DNA of 64,000 bases from Pyronema omphalodes (GCA_024516155.1 JAJJXM010000031.1:558001-622000); one strand, 5' to 3'. Counted from the first letter of the stretch, positions 12,343 to 24,835 are shown. Made by a program: numbers and translations. The notes: generated by a model not told the origin, from the letters alone.

Positions 12343-13040
12343 TATGTAGGATATGTAGGATGTGTAGGATTCACCATAAGAGCCCTGGAATCCCTGGAAG
12401 CCCTAGAAGCCCTCGGATACATAAGATATCCAATACCTACGTAGCAGCCCCAGACTCCACCCCAAGAGCCCTTCAGAACCATCCCCCATCTCTTCTATCC
12501 CTCATCCCATCACCAAAGCCTCATAGCCTCGCACATATCCTCCATCCCAGAAATCCGTAAATCTGTACCTCTGTACCTCTGTATATATAAATCCGTATAA
12601 ATCCGTAAATTTATATAAATCCGTATAAATCTGTATAAATCTGTATAAATCCGTAAATCCGTAAATCCTCCATCTGTAGAAATCCGTAACTCTGCATAAA
12701 TCTATGTATATACATATGTCTATCCACAGCATACAACCCGCGGCCGCACGTAACAAAGCAATAACGCATCAAAGCAACACTGCACGGTACGGTACGCCGG
12801 GTCGGTACGGGGAACTTAAATCCAGTAATCTAGTAATCTAGTAATCTAGTAATCTATTCCATAATCTAGTAATGTAGAGATGTTAGATGCCGAAGTCACG
12901 AAGTCACGTATTAGTCACGGAGTCAAGGAGCCACGGAGTACTCAGTACCGTAGTATGCAGACCTCGGATAAACGTAGTACCGCATCGGTATTTAAGCCGA
13001 GCGATGACTGGAGGGGGGGGGGGTTGTGTTTATAGCTCAA

Positions 13041-13131
13041 AAAGGGAAGGGAAGGGAAGGGAAGGGAAGGGAAGGGAAGGGAAGGGAAGGGAAGGGAAGG
13101 GAAGGGAAGGGAAGGGAAGGGAAGGGAAGGG
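13041..13131. repeat. Pentanucleotide array (gggaa)n
   Basis: About 18 nearly perfect copies of gggaa (aaggg) in tandem, preceded by a nine-to-ten-base G run at 13,013-13,023. It makes one strand purine-only for about 90 bases. Confidence 0.95.
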
Positions 13132-13288
13132 AGGGTTATGTAGAGAGTAATGAGTAATGACTTATGACTTATGAGTGAAGACTGAAGTAATATGTATAAC
13201 ACGAGACCAATGCATGTGTAGCCTATACGATTTACATAAATGCAGAAATACATAAATACATAAATACATAAACACAAAAACACATGCA

Positions 13289-13492
13289 CAATCAAACCAA
13301 TAAACCAATAAACCAATAAACCAATAAACCAATAAACCAATAAACCAATAAACCAATAAACCAATAAACCAATAAACCAATAAACCAATAAACCAATAAA
13401 CCAATAAACCAATAAACCAATACCCCAATACCCCAATACCCCAATACCCCAATACCCCAATACCCCAATACCCCAATACCCCAATACCAACA
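13289..13492. repeat. Octamer minisatellite, aaaccaat then accccaat
   Basis: About 16 tandem copies of aaaccaat pass abruptly into about 9 copies of accccaat. The switch of unit at constant period suggests one ancestral array in which a variant spread by slippage. On the minus strand the second half has regularly spaced GGGG runs. Confidence 0.95.
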
Positions 13493-13557
13493 TCCTCAAG
13501 CACCTTCCAGCAAGCCAGCAAGCCAGCAAACAAACACACAAATACCCCCAACCGTAG

Positions 13558-13618
13558 AGCCCAAGCCCAAGCCCAAGCCCAAGCCCAAGCCCAAGCCCAA
13601 GCCCAAGCCCAAGCCCGA
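13558..13618. repeat. Hexamer array (aagccc)n
   Basis: About nine or ten perfect copies of aagccc, followed by degenerate cgagcccaag copies to about 13,655. Confidence 0.93.
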
Positions 13619-13747
13619 AACAAACACATACCACAAGCCCGAGCCCAAGCCCGAGAAAGAGACGAAAAACAGTTTGCTTTGTATTTTCATCTTTATTTAT
13701 GCTATAGTTTCCAGAGTAAGAGTATGATGTAGATACATAATCAGTCT

Positions 13748-13940
13748 GGTTTATGGGTTTATTTATGCATGGGTTTATGGGTTTATGGGTTTATTTATGC
13801 ATGGGTTTATGGGTTTATGGGTTTATGGGTTTATGGGTTTATGGGTTTATTGGTTTATGGGTTTATGGGTTTATGGGTTTATGGGTTTATGGGTTTATGG
13901 GTTTATGGGTTTATGGGTTTATGGGTTTATGGGTTCATGG
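13748..13940. repeat. Octamer minisatellite (gggtttat)n
   Basis: About 22-24 copies of gggtttat, broken twice by an atttatgcat variant and once by attggttt. The unit resembles telomeric repeats in having a GGG run every eight bases, but it is internal and is not the fungal TTAGGG repeat. Confidence 0.95.
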
Positions 13941-14040
13941 GTAAGTATAGATAAAGTATAGAGTACAGATAAGCCAATATAAGTCAAGATAAGTACAGAT
14001 AGGTATAGATAAGTCTACAGTATGGATAATGGATACATAC

Positions 14041-14232
14041 CTATAATAAATAGCAAGTAATAAATAGCAAGTAATAAACAGCAAGTAATAAACAGCAAGT
14101 AATAAACAGCAAGTAATAAATAAACAGCAAGTAATAAATAGCAAGTAATAAACTCTCCATACCCCCATACCCCCATACCCCCATACCCCCATATCTCCAT
14201 ACCCCCTACGATCCATATCTCCATACCCCCAT
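14041..14232. repeat. Tandem aataaacagcaagt units followed by (ataccccc)n
   Basis: Around eight copies of a 13-14-base aataaa(c/t)agcaagt unit (14,041-14,150) run into ataccccc octamers (14,158-14,232). The first unit is a minisatellite with C/T variants. Confidence 0.9.
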
Positions 14233-14375
14233 CCCACAATATAAACACACCGAATACATATAGCACTATGCACGTCTATTTCAGTTTCAGTTTCATTCAT
14301 TAATAAAGTCAATATCTATACATACAGTACTCTGCCGATATCTCCATCTATCCATCCATGCATCCAGAAGTACAT

Positions 14376-14482
14376 ACAGCCAGACAGCCAGACAGCCAGA
14401 CAGCCAGCCAGACAGACAGCCAGACAGCCATCCATCCATCCATCCAGCCAGACAGCCAGACAGCCAGACAGCCAGACAGAAG
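14376..14482. repeat. cagacagc / catc tandem repeat block
   Basis: Interleaved copies of cagccaga with a short catccatc insert. It is low-complexity and non-coding. Confidence 0.85.
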
Positions 14483-14846
14483 CCCATAACTCAGGAAGTA
14501 AAACATTTACAATAATATATTATTAAACAAGTATATTTCCCTATATTCCCCATTTCCCTATCTGTCTATCTCTCAAGACATACATAATCCCACCCAACAT
14601 ATCAAAAGTCCATAAAACATTACCCATAACCATAACCATAACTATTGTTGAAAAAAACAAGGTGCGATGAACATAAAACATCAAGCATGGAACATAAAAC
14701 ATATAACACCCCCGCCCCTCCCTCACCACCCACCCCCACCCCCCACCCCTCCCGCTCCCCCACCCCTCCCGCTCCCCCGCCGCCCCGCCCCCCGCCGCCC
14801 CGCCGCCCCGCCCCCCCCCCACCCACCCACCCGCCCCCTGGCCACC

Positions 14847-17800
14847 CTATCTACTCTGTATAACCCTAACCCATTTCTTCTCCTCTCTATTATCAAGTTC
14901 CAACAACATTTTCAACGCAGGTATAAGGTGCAACTGTAGATTCTTATCTTTCAACTCCATAAACTGCAGGAGAACATTTTTAAGGTATACGAGGTCCACG
15001 CCACCACCTGGTGTTACCCCTGATACACCTGCGCTTGCACCTGCGCTTGCACCTGCGGTTGCAGGACGCTGAGAGGAAGAGGATGATTCGTTGCTGTTTC
15101 TTACAATGGGGGAGGAATCTTCGAGAGGTTTGGTACGTAGGGTTGATTGCAGGGAACGAAGTTCGTCTTGGAGAATCTATACGGGGGTTAGTCTATTTAA
15201 GGATAAACGGGGGATAAACGGGGAATAAAAAATGGGGGGATAAAAAAAGGATGAGATTAGGATGACATACCCTATGTTGTTTCTGTAATTTCTCAAATTT
15301 CAATTCTGCATGTTCCGTTCGTTTCTGCAGGTCCAATTTAACTTTTTCCTTTTCCATAACCTGTTTCTCCGTTTCATCCACACATTTCTGCAATGCCAGC
15401 AAAGCCAATTTAGTATCTTTAAGTTCCCTTTTAAGATCCTCCAATTCCCTATCTCTCTGTTCCTTTCCCAATCTAAGGTCGATTAATTCCCTATCCTTTT
15501 CGCCTCTTTCTTCTTTAATGACATTGAGGCTTCTTTCAGCTTCTCTAACCCGTTCTCTGAGGTCTTCCATTTCCTTTTGTTTTCGTTTCCCGATACTAGC
15601 TGCTTCTTCTTCCGCTTTATCGCGTTCATCATTTGCTGTTTCTAGTTGCTTTTTCAATTCTCTGGTTTCTGTTTGCTGGCGAGTTTCAATTTCCGTTAAC
15701 ATGCGCCGCATAGTTTCTGCTTCTCTAGTGCGTTCGAGAAGTAGACGTTGAGCCTCTGAAAGTTCTTCTTCGGTAGATTCTTTCTGTTCAATAGCTTCTC
15801 TAGTCTGGACGGCGAGTTCAGAAGTTTGGTCTCTCATTGAAGACATTAATGATTGAGTAGAATCCAGCTGAGCGATTTTCAAATCTAGTTCTTCTTTCAT
15901 GTCTTCGTTTTGTATATGGAGGTCTTTGAGTTGTTTTTCCAGGCCTGTGATTTTAGTTTTAAGTTGGTCGATCTCGGTGGTAGATTTTGAGAGGGAGGTT
16001 TTGAGTTGTTGAATTTCCGTAGCGGAGGATTTGATGGAGTTTTCAGCTGTTTTAAGGTTTTTTTGAAGAAGCGCAGCCTGTTCTTCGCTGCTTAAACGAA
16101 GGGAAGCTTCTTCTTGAGTTTTCTTGCGGAGAGTTGTGATTTCTGTATCTTTATCTGCGAGCTTTTTGCTAAGGGTTTGAAGATCTGCTTTAAGGTCTCT
16201 TTCAACACGTTCCAGACGTTTTAGATCCGAGACTTGTTTAGACAGATCTGTTTTAGTGGAGATCAGGATGGTGTTTTCGGATTTCAGGGTGGCAAGCTCG
16301 GGTTGGAGTTTATCCAATTTCTCGGTTGCTTCAGAAAGTTCCTTGAAGCGGTCTGCGGCGAGTTTTTCAGCAGCGGTAAGGTCTGTTTGAAGGGCTGCAG
16401 AAGTTTCCTTAAGCTTCTTTAGCTCCTCTTCAAGCGCTTTATGCTCCTTCTCTGAAGCTGCTTTGGCTTCTTTGAATTCTGATAACTCGGCTTCGAGTTG
16501 CTTAAGCTTCTCTTTCTCCTCTTCACTTGCACCTTGGTTCTTCTTCAACTCTCTGATCTCTCCTTCCATTGTCTCCACGGTCGTTTCAAGCTCCTGTTTC
16601 CGCAGGGAAATCGCCATCAACTCGGCAGTTTGCTCCTTAAGCTTCTGCCTAGCGACGACGTGGTCCTGACCCACGGTGATGAGATCATCCCTTAAGCTTT
16701 CAATCTCCTCTCTTAGCGCGTCTGTATCAGTTTTATTCTTAGAAAGCGCCGACAACTTAGCATCCTTGTCCTGTAACTCAGATTTCAAGACGGCGAGTTG
16801 GTTTTGTAAGTCGGCGATAATGGAAGCAGACGTATGAGTTGGGGAAGTTGTCTCTGTTTCTGACTCGTCGACATTTTCAGACTCTTTGATAGGCGCAGGT
16901 TCAGGCTCTTCTGCCACGGGAGCCTCGGCTTCGGCTTCGGCTTCGGGCTCCTCAGTTGCTGCTGCTGCTGCGGCACCGCCTTTACCGCCCTTCTTCTTCT
17001 TTTTCTTGTTTTTCTTTCCTGTTCCGGGGGTGGTGGTACCGGGTGCTGCTGGCGTGACAGGTCGGGAATCATCCTCCTTCTTCTTGTCCTCTTTCTTCTG
17101 TTCGGGGGTAGCTGGTACCGTAGCAGTTGACTTTTCCTTCTCCTTCTCCGCCTTGACAGCCTTCCTAACCGCATCCTGTAGTTTTCCTTCCAACTTTCCA
17201 ATTGTCCTCTGTAGCTCACTCTTCTCGGAAAGTAACTTTTCAATTTCCTTATTACTAGTTTCTAGCTGCGGCATCATCTCGGCAAACTGTCGGGTTTCTT
17301 GTTGAAATTTCATTAGCTGCTCTAGTTGAGATTTGATGGTCTTTTTGAGTTGTAGATTTTGGGATGTTTCGGTTTCTAGCATGCTGCTTTGGGTGGAGAG
17401 CTCTTTTTCGAGGGTGGCAATCTTCTTTTCGGCGGCTTCGGTGGCGGCGGATGACTTGGAGGTGTCGGAAGCAGCTTGTTCGGCGGCGGAAAGCGAGGTG
17501 GTGAGCTGCGAGACCTTCTCTTTAAGCTCGGTGACGGAGGCCTCGGAGGTGGTGAGCTTAGTGGTAAGCTCAGTGATGGTCTGCTCGGCGGTTGAGAGCT
17601 TGGTGGAAAGCTCTTTAACTTCCTCGGACTGTTTTGAGGAGTCCTCGAGCTTCTTCTTGGCCTCTTCGACTTCCTTCTTAGCCTCGTCAAGCTTGTTATG
17701 AAGCTCCCTAATCTCGGTACTCTTTGCTGAGGAAGTTTCTCTAACTCCTTCGAGTTCGTTTTGAGCAGTCTCAACCTCCCTCTGCATATTCTCGACGGCC

Positions 17801-18806
17801 TCCTGGGCCACTTTAGCCTCCTGTTTCTTCTCCTCAATCTCCTTTTTCAATTCTCCATTCTCCTTTTCCAAGTCCTGGACCTTTTCAGCCAATTTTTCAT
17901 GCTCGTCATCAAAATTAAAAATATCGTCCCCATTATCCTTCTCCTTCTTCCCTTGCTTTGTCGCATTTTTCTTGGCTTCCGCAAGTTCTTTCTCCTTCGA
18001 TGCTAGCTCTTCCTTAGCTTTTGAAGCTTGGCTTTTCCAGTCATCTTTTTCTTTCGAGACTCGGACGAGCTCTTCTTTAACCATATCTGAACGCAAGGCG
18101 AAGGAGTTGATATAGTCAAGCAATATCTTAGGGTCGGCGATAGATTCGCAGGGAGTGTTTTCGCGGAGAGCTTTTTCGAAGGGTTCAATTAATGCATTGC
18201 GCGCGTGGATGATTTTGTAGGACCGGAGCATATCTAGAATCCGACATCATGACCGCGTAAGCAAATTCGTATATCCTTGAGACTTTGGAATATGGTGGGG
18301 AGGAGAGATGTGGGGGTATGTAGTAGCTATGATATGGGTAATTATGGGAAGAGATATTTACCGGCATATTTCACCTCCATTTTGTCAAGCTTCCTGAGCT
18401 TTACCCTCACCTCCATTGGTAAATCTGCCATATTAATACCCCCGATTGTACTCTGCGTTGGTGTCTGCTTCTTTTCTTCCGCCTTCTCATCCTTTTTTCC
18501 AGTCTCCGCAGCACTCAAAGCGCCTGATAAAGCTCCCAAAGGATCCTCCGTCACAGCCTCACCCTGCGCATTACTCGGAGTTCCAGTTCTCGAGGGAGTA
18601 TTTCCGGCAGTATTTCCACCCGAATTTGTCATATCGGAGTCTTCAAATTCCGAAGGGTCTTTCTCAGCGGCAGAGGCAGAGTTGGAACCAGCGGATTTGC
18701 TACCGGCGCGACGTCGTCCATTTGCCGGCGATGAAGATGCAGCGCGAACTTTGGCTTGCTCGGCGGCAATTTGGGAGTCGATTGCTCCTCGGAGGCGGGC
18801 GAGCAT
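14847..18806 (-). CDS. IMH1: GRIP-domain golgin, IMH1-like
   Basis: This is a trans-Golgi tethering coiled-coil protein of about 1,245 residues. Exons are 18,362-18,806, 15,271-18,233 and 14,847-15,176. The 128-base first intron (GTAAAT...TTCTAG) joins a conserved Lys-Tyr-Ala to Leu-Arg-Ser-Tyr-Lys. The 94-base second intron (GTATGT...TATAG) adds the C-terminus. Residues 1-110 are low-complexity. About 150-1,150 is nearly continuous heptad coiled coil, broken by a Pro/Lys-rich insert with a KKNKKKKKKGGKGG run near 440 and a Glu/Ala-rich stretch. The GRIP domain lies at about 1,197-1,238 and holds YLKNVLLQFMELKDK and EEKKW; its conserved Tyr binds an Arl GTPase (Arl1 in yeast). It diverges from NCA2. 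The large antisense frames over it are shadows. Confidence 0.93.
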
Positions 18807-20166
18807 TGTGGTGAGTTTTGCTCAGCGGCGGCTACGAGGGAGAAGTTCGACGGTTCGTTTGTGCTGTGCTGTGCTGTGCTGTGTTGAGATTACTGCTCGC
18901 TCTGCTGGTTCTAGAGTATTGTCTCTGAGGTCTAAACTTCCGGCGACGTAACAATGTCACGGGCTCCCTGGGCTCCCTGGGCTCCCTAGGCACCTCCCCG
19001 GCCTCCGAACTGCTGAGGCTAGGCAACTTGGGGCCAAGCCGTAGTGGGGAAGCTGGGTGCTGGGGTGAAACACTCGCTCGTCTAAGAATTTGTGAAGATG
19101 CGTTGGCCGGACGTAATGGATGCTTACCCGTAAAATAGAGTGGGTTGCGATAATTAATAGAAGATTACGTGGATTTTTATGGACGATATTTTGGGACTGT
19201 AGAGATGTTGCGACAGTGTTCGTTCGCGTACGCGTAGTCGTTGTCCCTGTCGGTTTCATAAACTGATGGAGTGCTATATATTTTGCACTTTCGATCGATA
19301 TCGATGATCAGCGCCGGTTAAGGAAGCTTTAGAGCAACTGGCAGTGTCTTGGAATCTTGGGTGCTTCACAGGTCAGCCTGACGGGAAGCTGCAGATTTGA
19401 AGAATTCTCGTACGAAAGGTATTTTTATGTATGGAATGTTTACGTGGGCATTTATTGTTTGGTATGGAATGAGAATTCATGAACTCGCAAGTTGTACAGC
19501 GTCAATAGGCCAGCTTATGAGAATTCGCAAACGGGGTCTCCCGGATTTTGTGTAATCGGGCCGAGGGGTTCGGGTGCATAGCGTGAGATGTTAAATCCCG
19601 AATTCGGAAATCTCGAAATTCAGATGATGCTTCAAATCCACCGGTAGAGAATACAGCCAGTCGGATTCCATCTTCTCAATTCAATCACGGAATAGATTCA
19701 TTTCTTAAATATTTTCTGCTATTTCCTTTCTCAACTCTTTTCTACTATTTATACATATAAATTCCAAGTTAAAACCAACTATGAGCTCATGTAAATCAAA
19801 CCATCTTCACCAAACAACTTCAAAATCAGTCTGATGTCACTTCTACTCAGCTCCAATCGTCCTTGCTTCAACCAGTCTGCCAGCAGCATCAGCCAAGGCT
19901 ATCACGGCACTATTGGTTTAGCCCCGCCAACCCCGCAGCCCCCACCGCCAATGATGAGAGAGGATGAACAGCCGCCATAGCTGCTCGCATCTAAGTAATC
20001 AGACACAGCTGAACCGCGCCAAAATGTTTGCAACGGAGCTTCCCTTCAAGCGCCCGTTGTTCATAAACAGCAGAGTGAGCTCATTTCAATCCTCAACAGC
20101 TGCGTCGCCAGCAAAGTCGAGCATCTTCACCTCTCATCAATTGCATGATCACGATATAACGACACC
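18807..20166. other. Divergent intergenic region between IMH1 and NCA2
   Basis: It holds both promoters and 5' leaders. A tgctg(tgctg) repeat occurs near 18,860 and gggctccct repeats near 18,960. A short upstream open frame (19,964-20,170) ends across the NCA2 start and may be leader sequence. I see no gene. Confidence 0.55.
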
Positions 20167-22474
20167 ATGACTTTCGTCTCCGAGTAAGGTCCCACTGAGG
20201 GTGGAACCCCTCCAGCAGCCGCGCTGCTCCGTATCTGCCCCACTACAGAGCCGCTGACATCACCACCTCTCCTCCAGTCAACTTCGTCACCTCGACGCCC
20301 AACTCGATAAAATCCAGCTCACAACTCTTGAGCGCGTACCCATCACCGAGCCCGGTAGTCCCACACCTTCCGAACGTACCCTCACCGCCGAAAATACCCA
20401 ACAGCGCTCCCAGCGTACCTTCGTCCCGTCTCCTCACGCCGCAGGCCTCCAAAAGGTCATTCGACAACTCTCCTCCACAGATGCCACCCAATCTTCAAAA
20501 CGCCTCGTTGCCCTTCTTCAAGAGGCCAATATCCATGTCAGCCGTGATGCTTCCCTAGCATCAGAGCAAGGGGAGCATAGACATTACGAAAGAGAGCTAG
20601 AATGGCTACTTTTGTCCAAGGCGGCCATACAGACTTATGGGATTGTATTGAACAGCCTTGTAGATCAGACACTTCCTTTAAGTCAGGATTTGTTCTATTG
20701 GGATGAGGTTGCAAGTAGCTATCCTTATATCCTCTACTACTGGCTACAAACATCTCCTTTAAGGCTGGTAGAGTTTTCGAAGGATGTTTTGGCAGAGTCA
20801 CAGAAACGGCTTCAAGAGCTGAGAGAGATGGAGCGGCCCGGATTTCTACGGCCTGGTTCATCTCATGGTACCTTCTCTGAGCGCTCCTCAAACTCCCCCA
20901 ACTCCGAAACCTCAGAATCCCTCTCCGCCACGGCCCAGAAATTCTACTCCCTCGTCAAATCCACCGTCAACGACCGCATCTCCCTCCACCGATTCACCGC
21001 CATGTCACCCTTTTCACTCGCACGCCACGAAATCCGCGAAAAACAACTCCGCATAAAGCAGCTACGAGAGATGCAAGCCTCCGCCCTGGGAGTCCTAATC
21101 GGCGAAGGTCTTTCCTTTGACCTCTCCGACAACGACGAAGAAGAATGGCGCTCAGTGATTGAGCGTGCCATTCTCCTAATGGAAAACGTCGTAAAAAACG
21201 TTTCCGCCGACCACCAATCCATCGACACCTTCGAGAAGAACGTCTTCGTCTTTGAATCCCTCACCAACGAAGAAGAAGGCAATGCAAACCTTGGTCTCAG
21301 AATCGCCACTGATGCTCTCGACCCCAGAACCACAGCTGTCCTCAGCACCCGTCTCCAAGAAATCCTAACCCACCATCTCCCACTTCAATCCACCGCCTCA
21401 AAATTCCTCACCCAATCCCATGGAAAGCCCTCCAAACTCCTCCGATACTGGATCCCTGCCACAGCTTTACTCCTCAGTTCCACCACCATCCTCCGAATCC
21501 TGGTGAACCGCAAAGCAGACATCAAACTCTGGCTCCAAGACCTAGGCGCAACCATGCTCGACTTTTGGACAAACTGGGTCATCGCACCTTTACGCTCAGT
21601 CATTGGAACCATCCGGCATTCCAGCGATTCCGAAGTGGCGCTAATGTCAAGAAAAAGTTTAACCGCAGATATGGAATCTCTTGAACGGATGGTGGTAGAC
21701 TTTACCCTTGACAATCCGCACCATGCAGGAAATGGAGACGCCGTAATGACTGGTCAGGAAATCGAAATGGTCAGAGCAAATGTTAAAGAAGGAGACCTAA
21801 CCCCGGTTTTAAGAGCTTATGAACATGATCTCCGCCATCCTTTCCGTGGTGCTGTCAAAGGAGAACTTGTTAGAGCGCTTTTGATCCAGATCCAAAAAAC
21901 TAAAGTCGATGTAGAAGTGGCTATTGCGGGTATTGATAGACTATTGAAATCCCAGGAGCTAGTCTTCGGTTTCGTGGGTTTAACTCCTGGCTTGTTTATC
22001 TCAGTAGTCACAGCACGTTGGGTAGCAGGATTATTCCGTGGTCGACAAAGAAGAGCGGGAAGAGAAAAAGAGGCGATTGTAAGAAGACTTAGAAATGTGG
22101 ATAGGATTTTAACTGGGAGTAAAGCTATCAAGGGCGATAATGAGGGTTGCTTGAATTATAAGGAATATGGTCTCTTGATGTGTGAAGTACATGTACTCAG
22201 GGAGGATGCGAGAAGAGTGTTTAATAGAGCGCTTTGGGGCGAGTTTGTTGCTGATCTGGAGGAATTGGTCGATGTTAGAGGTGGGGTTAGGAAACAGATG
22301 AGGATTGGGGAGAGGATTAGATGGTGAGTTTTTTCTCTTTTTTTTTCCTAGGGGGGTGGATGGGGGAGGGGGGAGGGGGGAGGGGGGAGGGGGGAGGGGG
22401 CGTTCTGAGATGGATTTGGGTTTGGGTTCCGGGCTAATAATCCTAACAGGGCTTATTCTAGGTGGTTGAAGTAA
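20167..22474 (+). CDS. NCA2: Nuclear control of ATPase protein 2 (NCA2)
   Basis: This mitochondrial inner-membrane-associated protein supports expression of the mitochondrially encoded ATP synthase subunits 6 and 8 in yeast. There are three exons: a 17-base first coding exon (20,167-20,183), 20,278-22,323, and a 25-base last exon (22,450-22,474), giving about 695 residues. The first junction (GTAAGG...CTCCAG) gives MTFVSDQLRHLDAQLDKIQL. The last uses GTGAGT and yields an end in Arg-Trp-Leu-Lys; reading through it would stop at once at 22,325. The family segment around YWDEVASSYPYILYYWLQTS sits near residue 145. Hydrophobic spans are near the RYWIPATALLLSS segment (mid-protein) and the GFVGLTPGLFISVV segment (C-terminal third). 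Both tiny exons fit frame and family, but lack transcript proof. Confidence 0.92.
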
Positions 22475-23274
22475 AGGAGGAGATGATGGGGGGTGGGTGG
22501 GAGGGTGGGAGGGTGGGTGGGTATTTGTCAGTTTGGGGAGAGGTCGGTTGGGGTGCGGGGAGAAGGGGGCTCGGGAGGAGGAGGAGCAGTCAGCCGACAA
22601 AGCACAAAACACAAAGTAGCAGTCACTTTACAATATCCCATCCCAAAATTAACCCAAAATTAACCCAAAATCAAGCCAGAGGAAAAATCTTCCGTCTGTT
22701 GTACTTGTTATACCTGTTATACCTGTTATACATGTTATACTATCATCTATATCACCCCTTACCCGCTGGATTTGTACTGTAAATACTATACCATACCATA
22801 CCATAAGTATCAGTATCATCATCAGTAACGTAAATTTGATTTATATCTATAGCCAACCGCAAACTTATAGCCCAACTTATATTTATAGCCAACCTGAGCT
22901 TAGATATGGCTTAGATATTGCTTAGCTTAGATATGGCTTAGATATTTCTTAGCTTAGATATTCCTTGATAATGCTTGATATTGCTGAAATCATATAACCG
23001 AAATCATACAACCGAAATCATACAACCGAAATCATACAACCGAAATCATACTCCGAAATCATACAACCAAAATCAAACCCCGAAATCATACTCCGAAATC
23101 ATACACATATGTACTCCGAAATCATGATATTCAAAAATAACACAAGATGAAAAAAAAAGACAAGATAAGAATATGTAATTTTGACTGCCTTGGTGACTGG
23201 TGATTATACTCTAATGACTGGTGCTCTGGTGCTCTAGTGACTGCCTTGGTGAATATGGTGACTGTGCTCTAGTG

Positions 23275-23375
23275 ACTGGTGAATATGGTGAATATGGTGA
23301 ATATGGTGAATATGGTGAATATGGTGAATATGGTGAATATGGTGAATATGGTGAATATGGTGAATATGGTGAATA
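23275..23375. repeat. Nonamer minisatellite (ggtgaatat)n, array 1
   Basis: About ten copies of a 9-base unit. The same unit returns at 23,580-23,695, with a gaaaaaggg-rich spacer between. Because 9 is a multiple of 3, the array reads as a repeating tripeptide on either strand. Confidence 0.95.
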
Positions 23376-23579
23376 TGCTCTGGTGACTATGCTCTGGTGA
23401 CTGTTGATCTGCTGACTGCTGCTGATAATGGTGATCTGCTGACTGGTGATCATGCTCTGGTGACTGCCTTGGTGACTGTGCCCTCGTGATACGGGAATAT
23501 AGGAAAAAGGGAAAAAGGGAAATATAGGAAAAAGGGAAATATAGGAATATAGGAAAAAGGGAAAAAGGGAAATACGGGA

Positions 23580-23695
23580 ATATGGTGAATATGGTGAATA
23601 TGGTGAATATGGTGAATATGGTGAATATGGTGAATATGGTGAATATGGTGAATATGGTGAATATGGTGAATATGGTGAATATGGTGAATATGGTG
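23580..23695. repeat. Nonamer minisatellite (ggtgaatat)n, array 2
   Basis: About 12-13 copies of the unit found at 23,275-23,375. Both arrays are flanked by ctctggtgactg / cttggtgactg words, so a larger unit containing the array was probably duplicated. Confidence 0.95.
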
Positions 23696-24137
23696 ACTAT
23701 GGACTGGTGACTGCCTTGGTGACTGGTGACTGTTAATATGTTGACTGGTGATTATACTCTAATGACTGATGACTGTGCTCTGATGACTGATGACTGTGCT
23801 CTAATGACAGCTGCTAACTATGCTGACTGCTAATTACACACCAGCAACCAGCAACCAAATCCCCAAATCCCAAATCCCCAAATCCCAAATCCCCAAATTC
23901 CCCAAATTCCCCAAATCCCCAAATCCCCCAATAAAACCACCAACCCAGTAACCCACTAAAACCACAAAACCACCAACCCAGTAACCCAGTAACCCAGTAA
24001 CCCAGTTCCAAACCCCACGCACCAACAATCCCCAATCCCCAATCCCCAATCCCCAATCCCCAATTAACTATCCCAATTTCCAGTTTCCAATTTCCAGTAT
24101 CCAGTATCGAGTATCCAGTATCCCAAATCCACCATTG

Positions 24138-24200
24138 CTTCAATTGCTTCAATTTCTTCAATTGCTTCAATTGCTTCAATTGCTTCAATTGCTTCAAGTT
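24138..24200. repeat. Nonamer repeat (ttcaattgc)n
   Basis: About seven copies, one a ttcaatttc variant, followed by ttcaag variants up to 24,237. Confidence 0.9.
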
Positions 24201-24304
24201 CAATTTCTTCAATTCCAATTTCAAGTTCAAGTTCAAGATATCCACAGAACTAACCTCCAGGTGGTTACGGTGCGTTGGTTAGATAGACTCGGTATGTACA
24301 TATA

Positions 24305-24371
24305 TACATTAGGTATTAGGTATTAGGTATTAGGTATTAGGTATTAGGTATTAGGTATTAGGTATTAGGTA
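24305..24371. repeat. Heptamer repeat (aggtatt)n
   Basis: About nine perfect copies in tandem, ending in aggtaaatac. Confidence 0.93.
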
Positions 24372-24835
24372 AATACAAACATAAATACAAACTAGTTGAA
24401 CTTTATAAATTATAAATTATAAGTTATCAGGATTCGGGATTCGGGATTCGGAAAATAGCGCTGGCAGGAATGTAGGCATGTAGGCAGGCATGTAGGCATG
24501 TAGGCAGAAATAAATAAATAAAGAAACAATGTATCCAACCGCATTTTGCACCCACCGGTATCCGAGCCTGCCAGTATCCCAACCCTCTCAACCCTCCCAA
24601 CCCTCCATATTCCCAACCCTCCATATTCCACCGATTTCCCAACGTTCCTTTCAAAATAGCAGCGAATATGCTCTATACTCCCAGTTCCGCAGACTCCCAG
24701 ACTCCCACGATTACTGCCGAGTCTGGGCTACTATTTTCCAAATGCAAGCAGATTATTATATCAGACCGGCTTTCGATGTAGATACTCTGGACTCTGGGGG
24801 CTATTGATAGGTTCGAACATGGGCTTCAAGGTTCA

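Larger units (their letters stand above)
10582..14846. other. Gene-free, repeat-rich intergenic region
   Basis: I find no supported gene in this 4.3-kb stretch. A purine-rich low-complexity block lies at 11,440-11,560, the MITE at 11,881-12,234, short repeats around aatccgtataa at 12,550-12,690, ctagtaat repeats at 12,825-12,870, then a series of tandem arrays up to 14,485 and a C-rich run at 14,705-14,840. Long open frames here are products of the repeats. Confidence 0.7.

Noticed and set aside
13748..13940. Possible internal telomeric repeat
   Set aside because: The unit is gggtttat, not the fungal TTAGGG, and it lies between ordinary genes.
12942..13954. Open frames of up to 230 codons on both strands through the octamer arrays
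   Set aside because: They exist only because 8-bp and 5-bp repeats lacking stop codons are read in all frames. The products are simple repeats with no start or splice context.
18277..18951. 224-codon plus-strand frame opposite the golgin start
   Set aside because: It is antisense to a well-supported exon, has no recognised domain, and its composition follows the codon bias of the real strand.
23275..23695. Possible CRISPR-like array
   Set aside because: The repeats are directly tandem without unique spacers, and the genome is eukaryotic.
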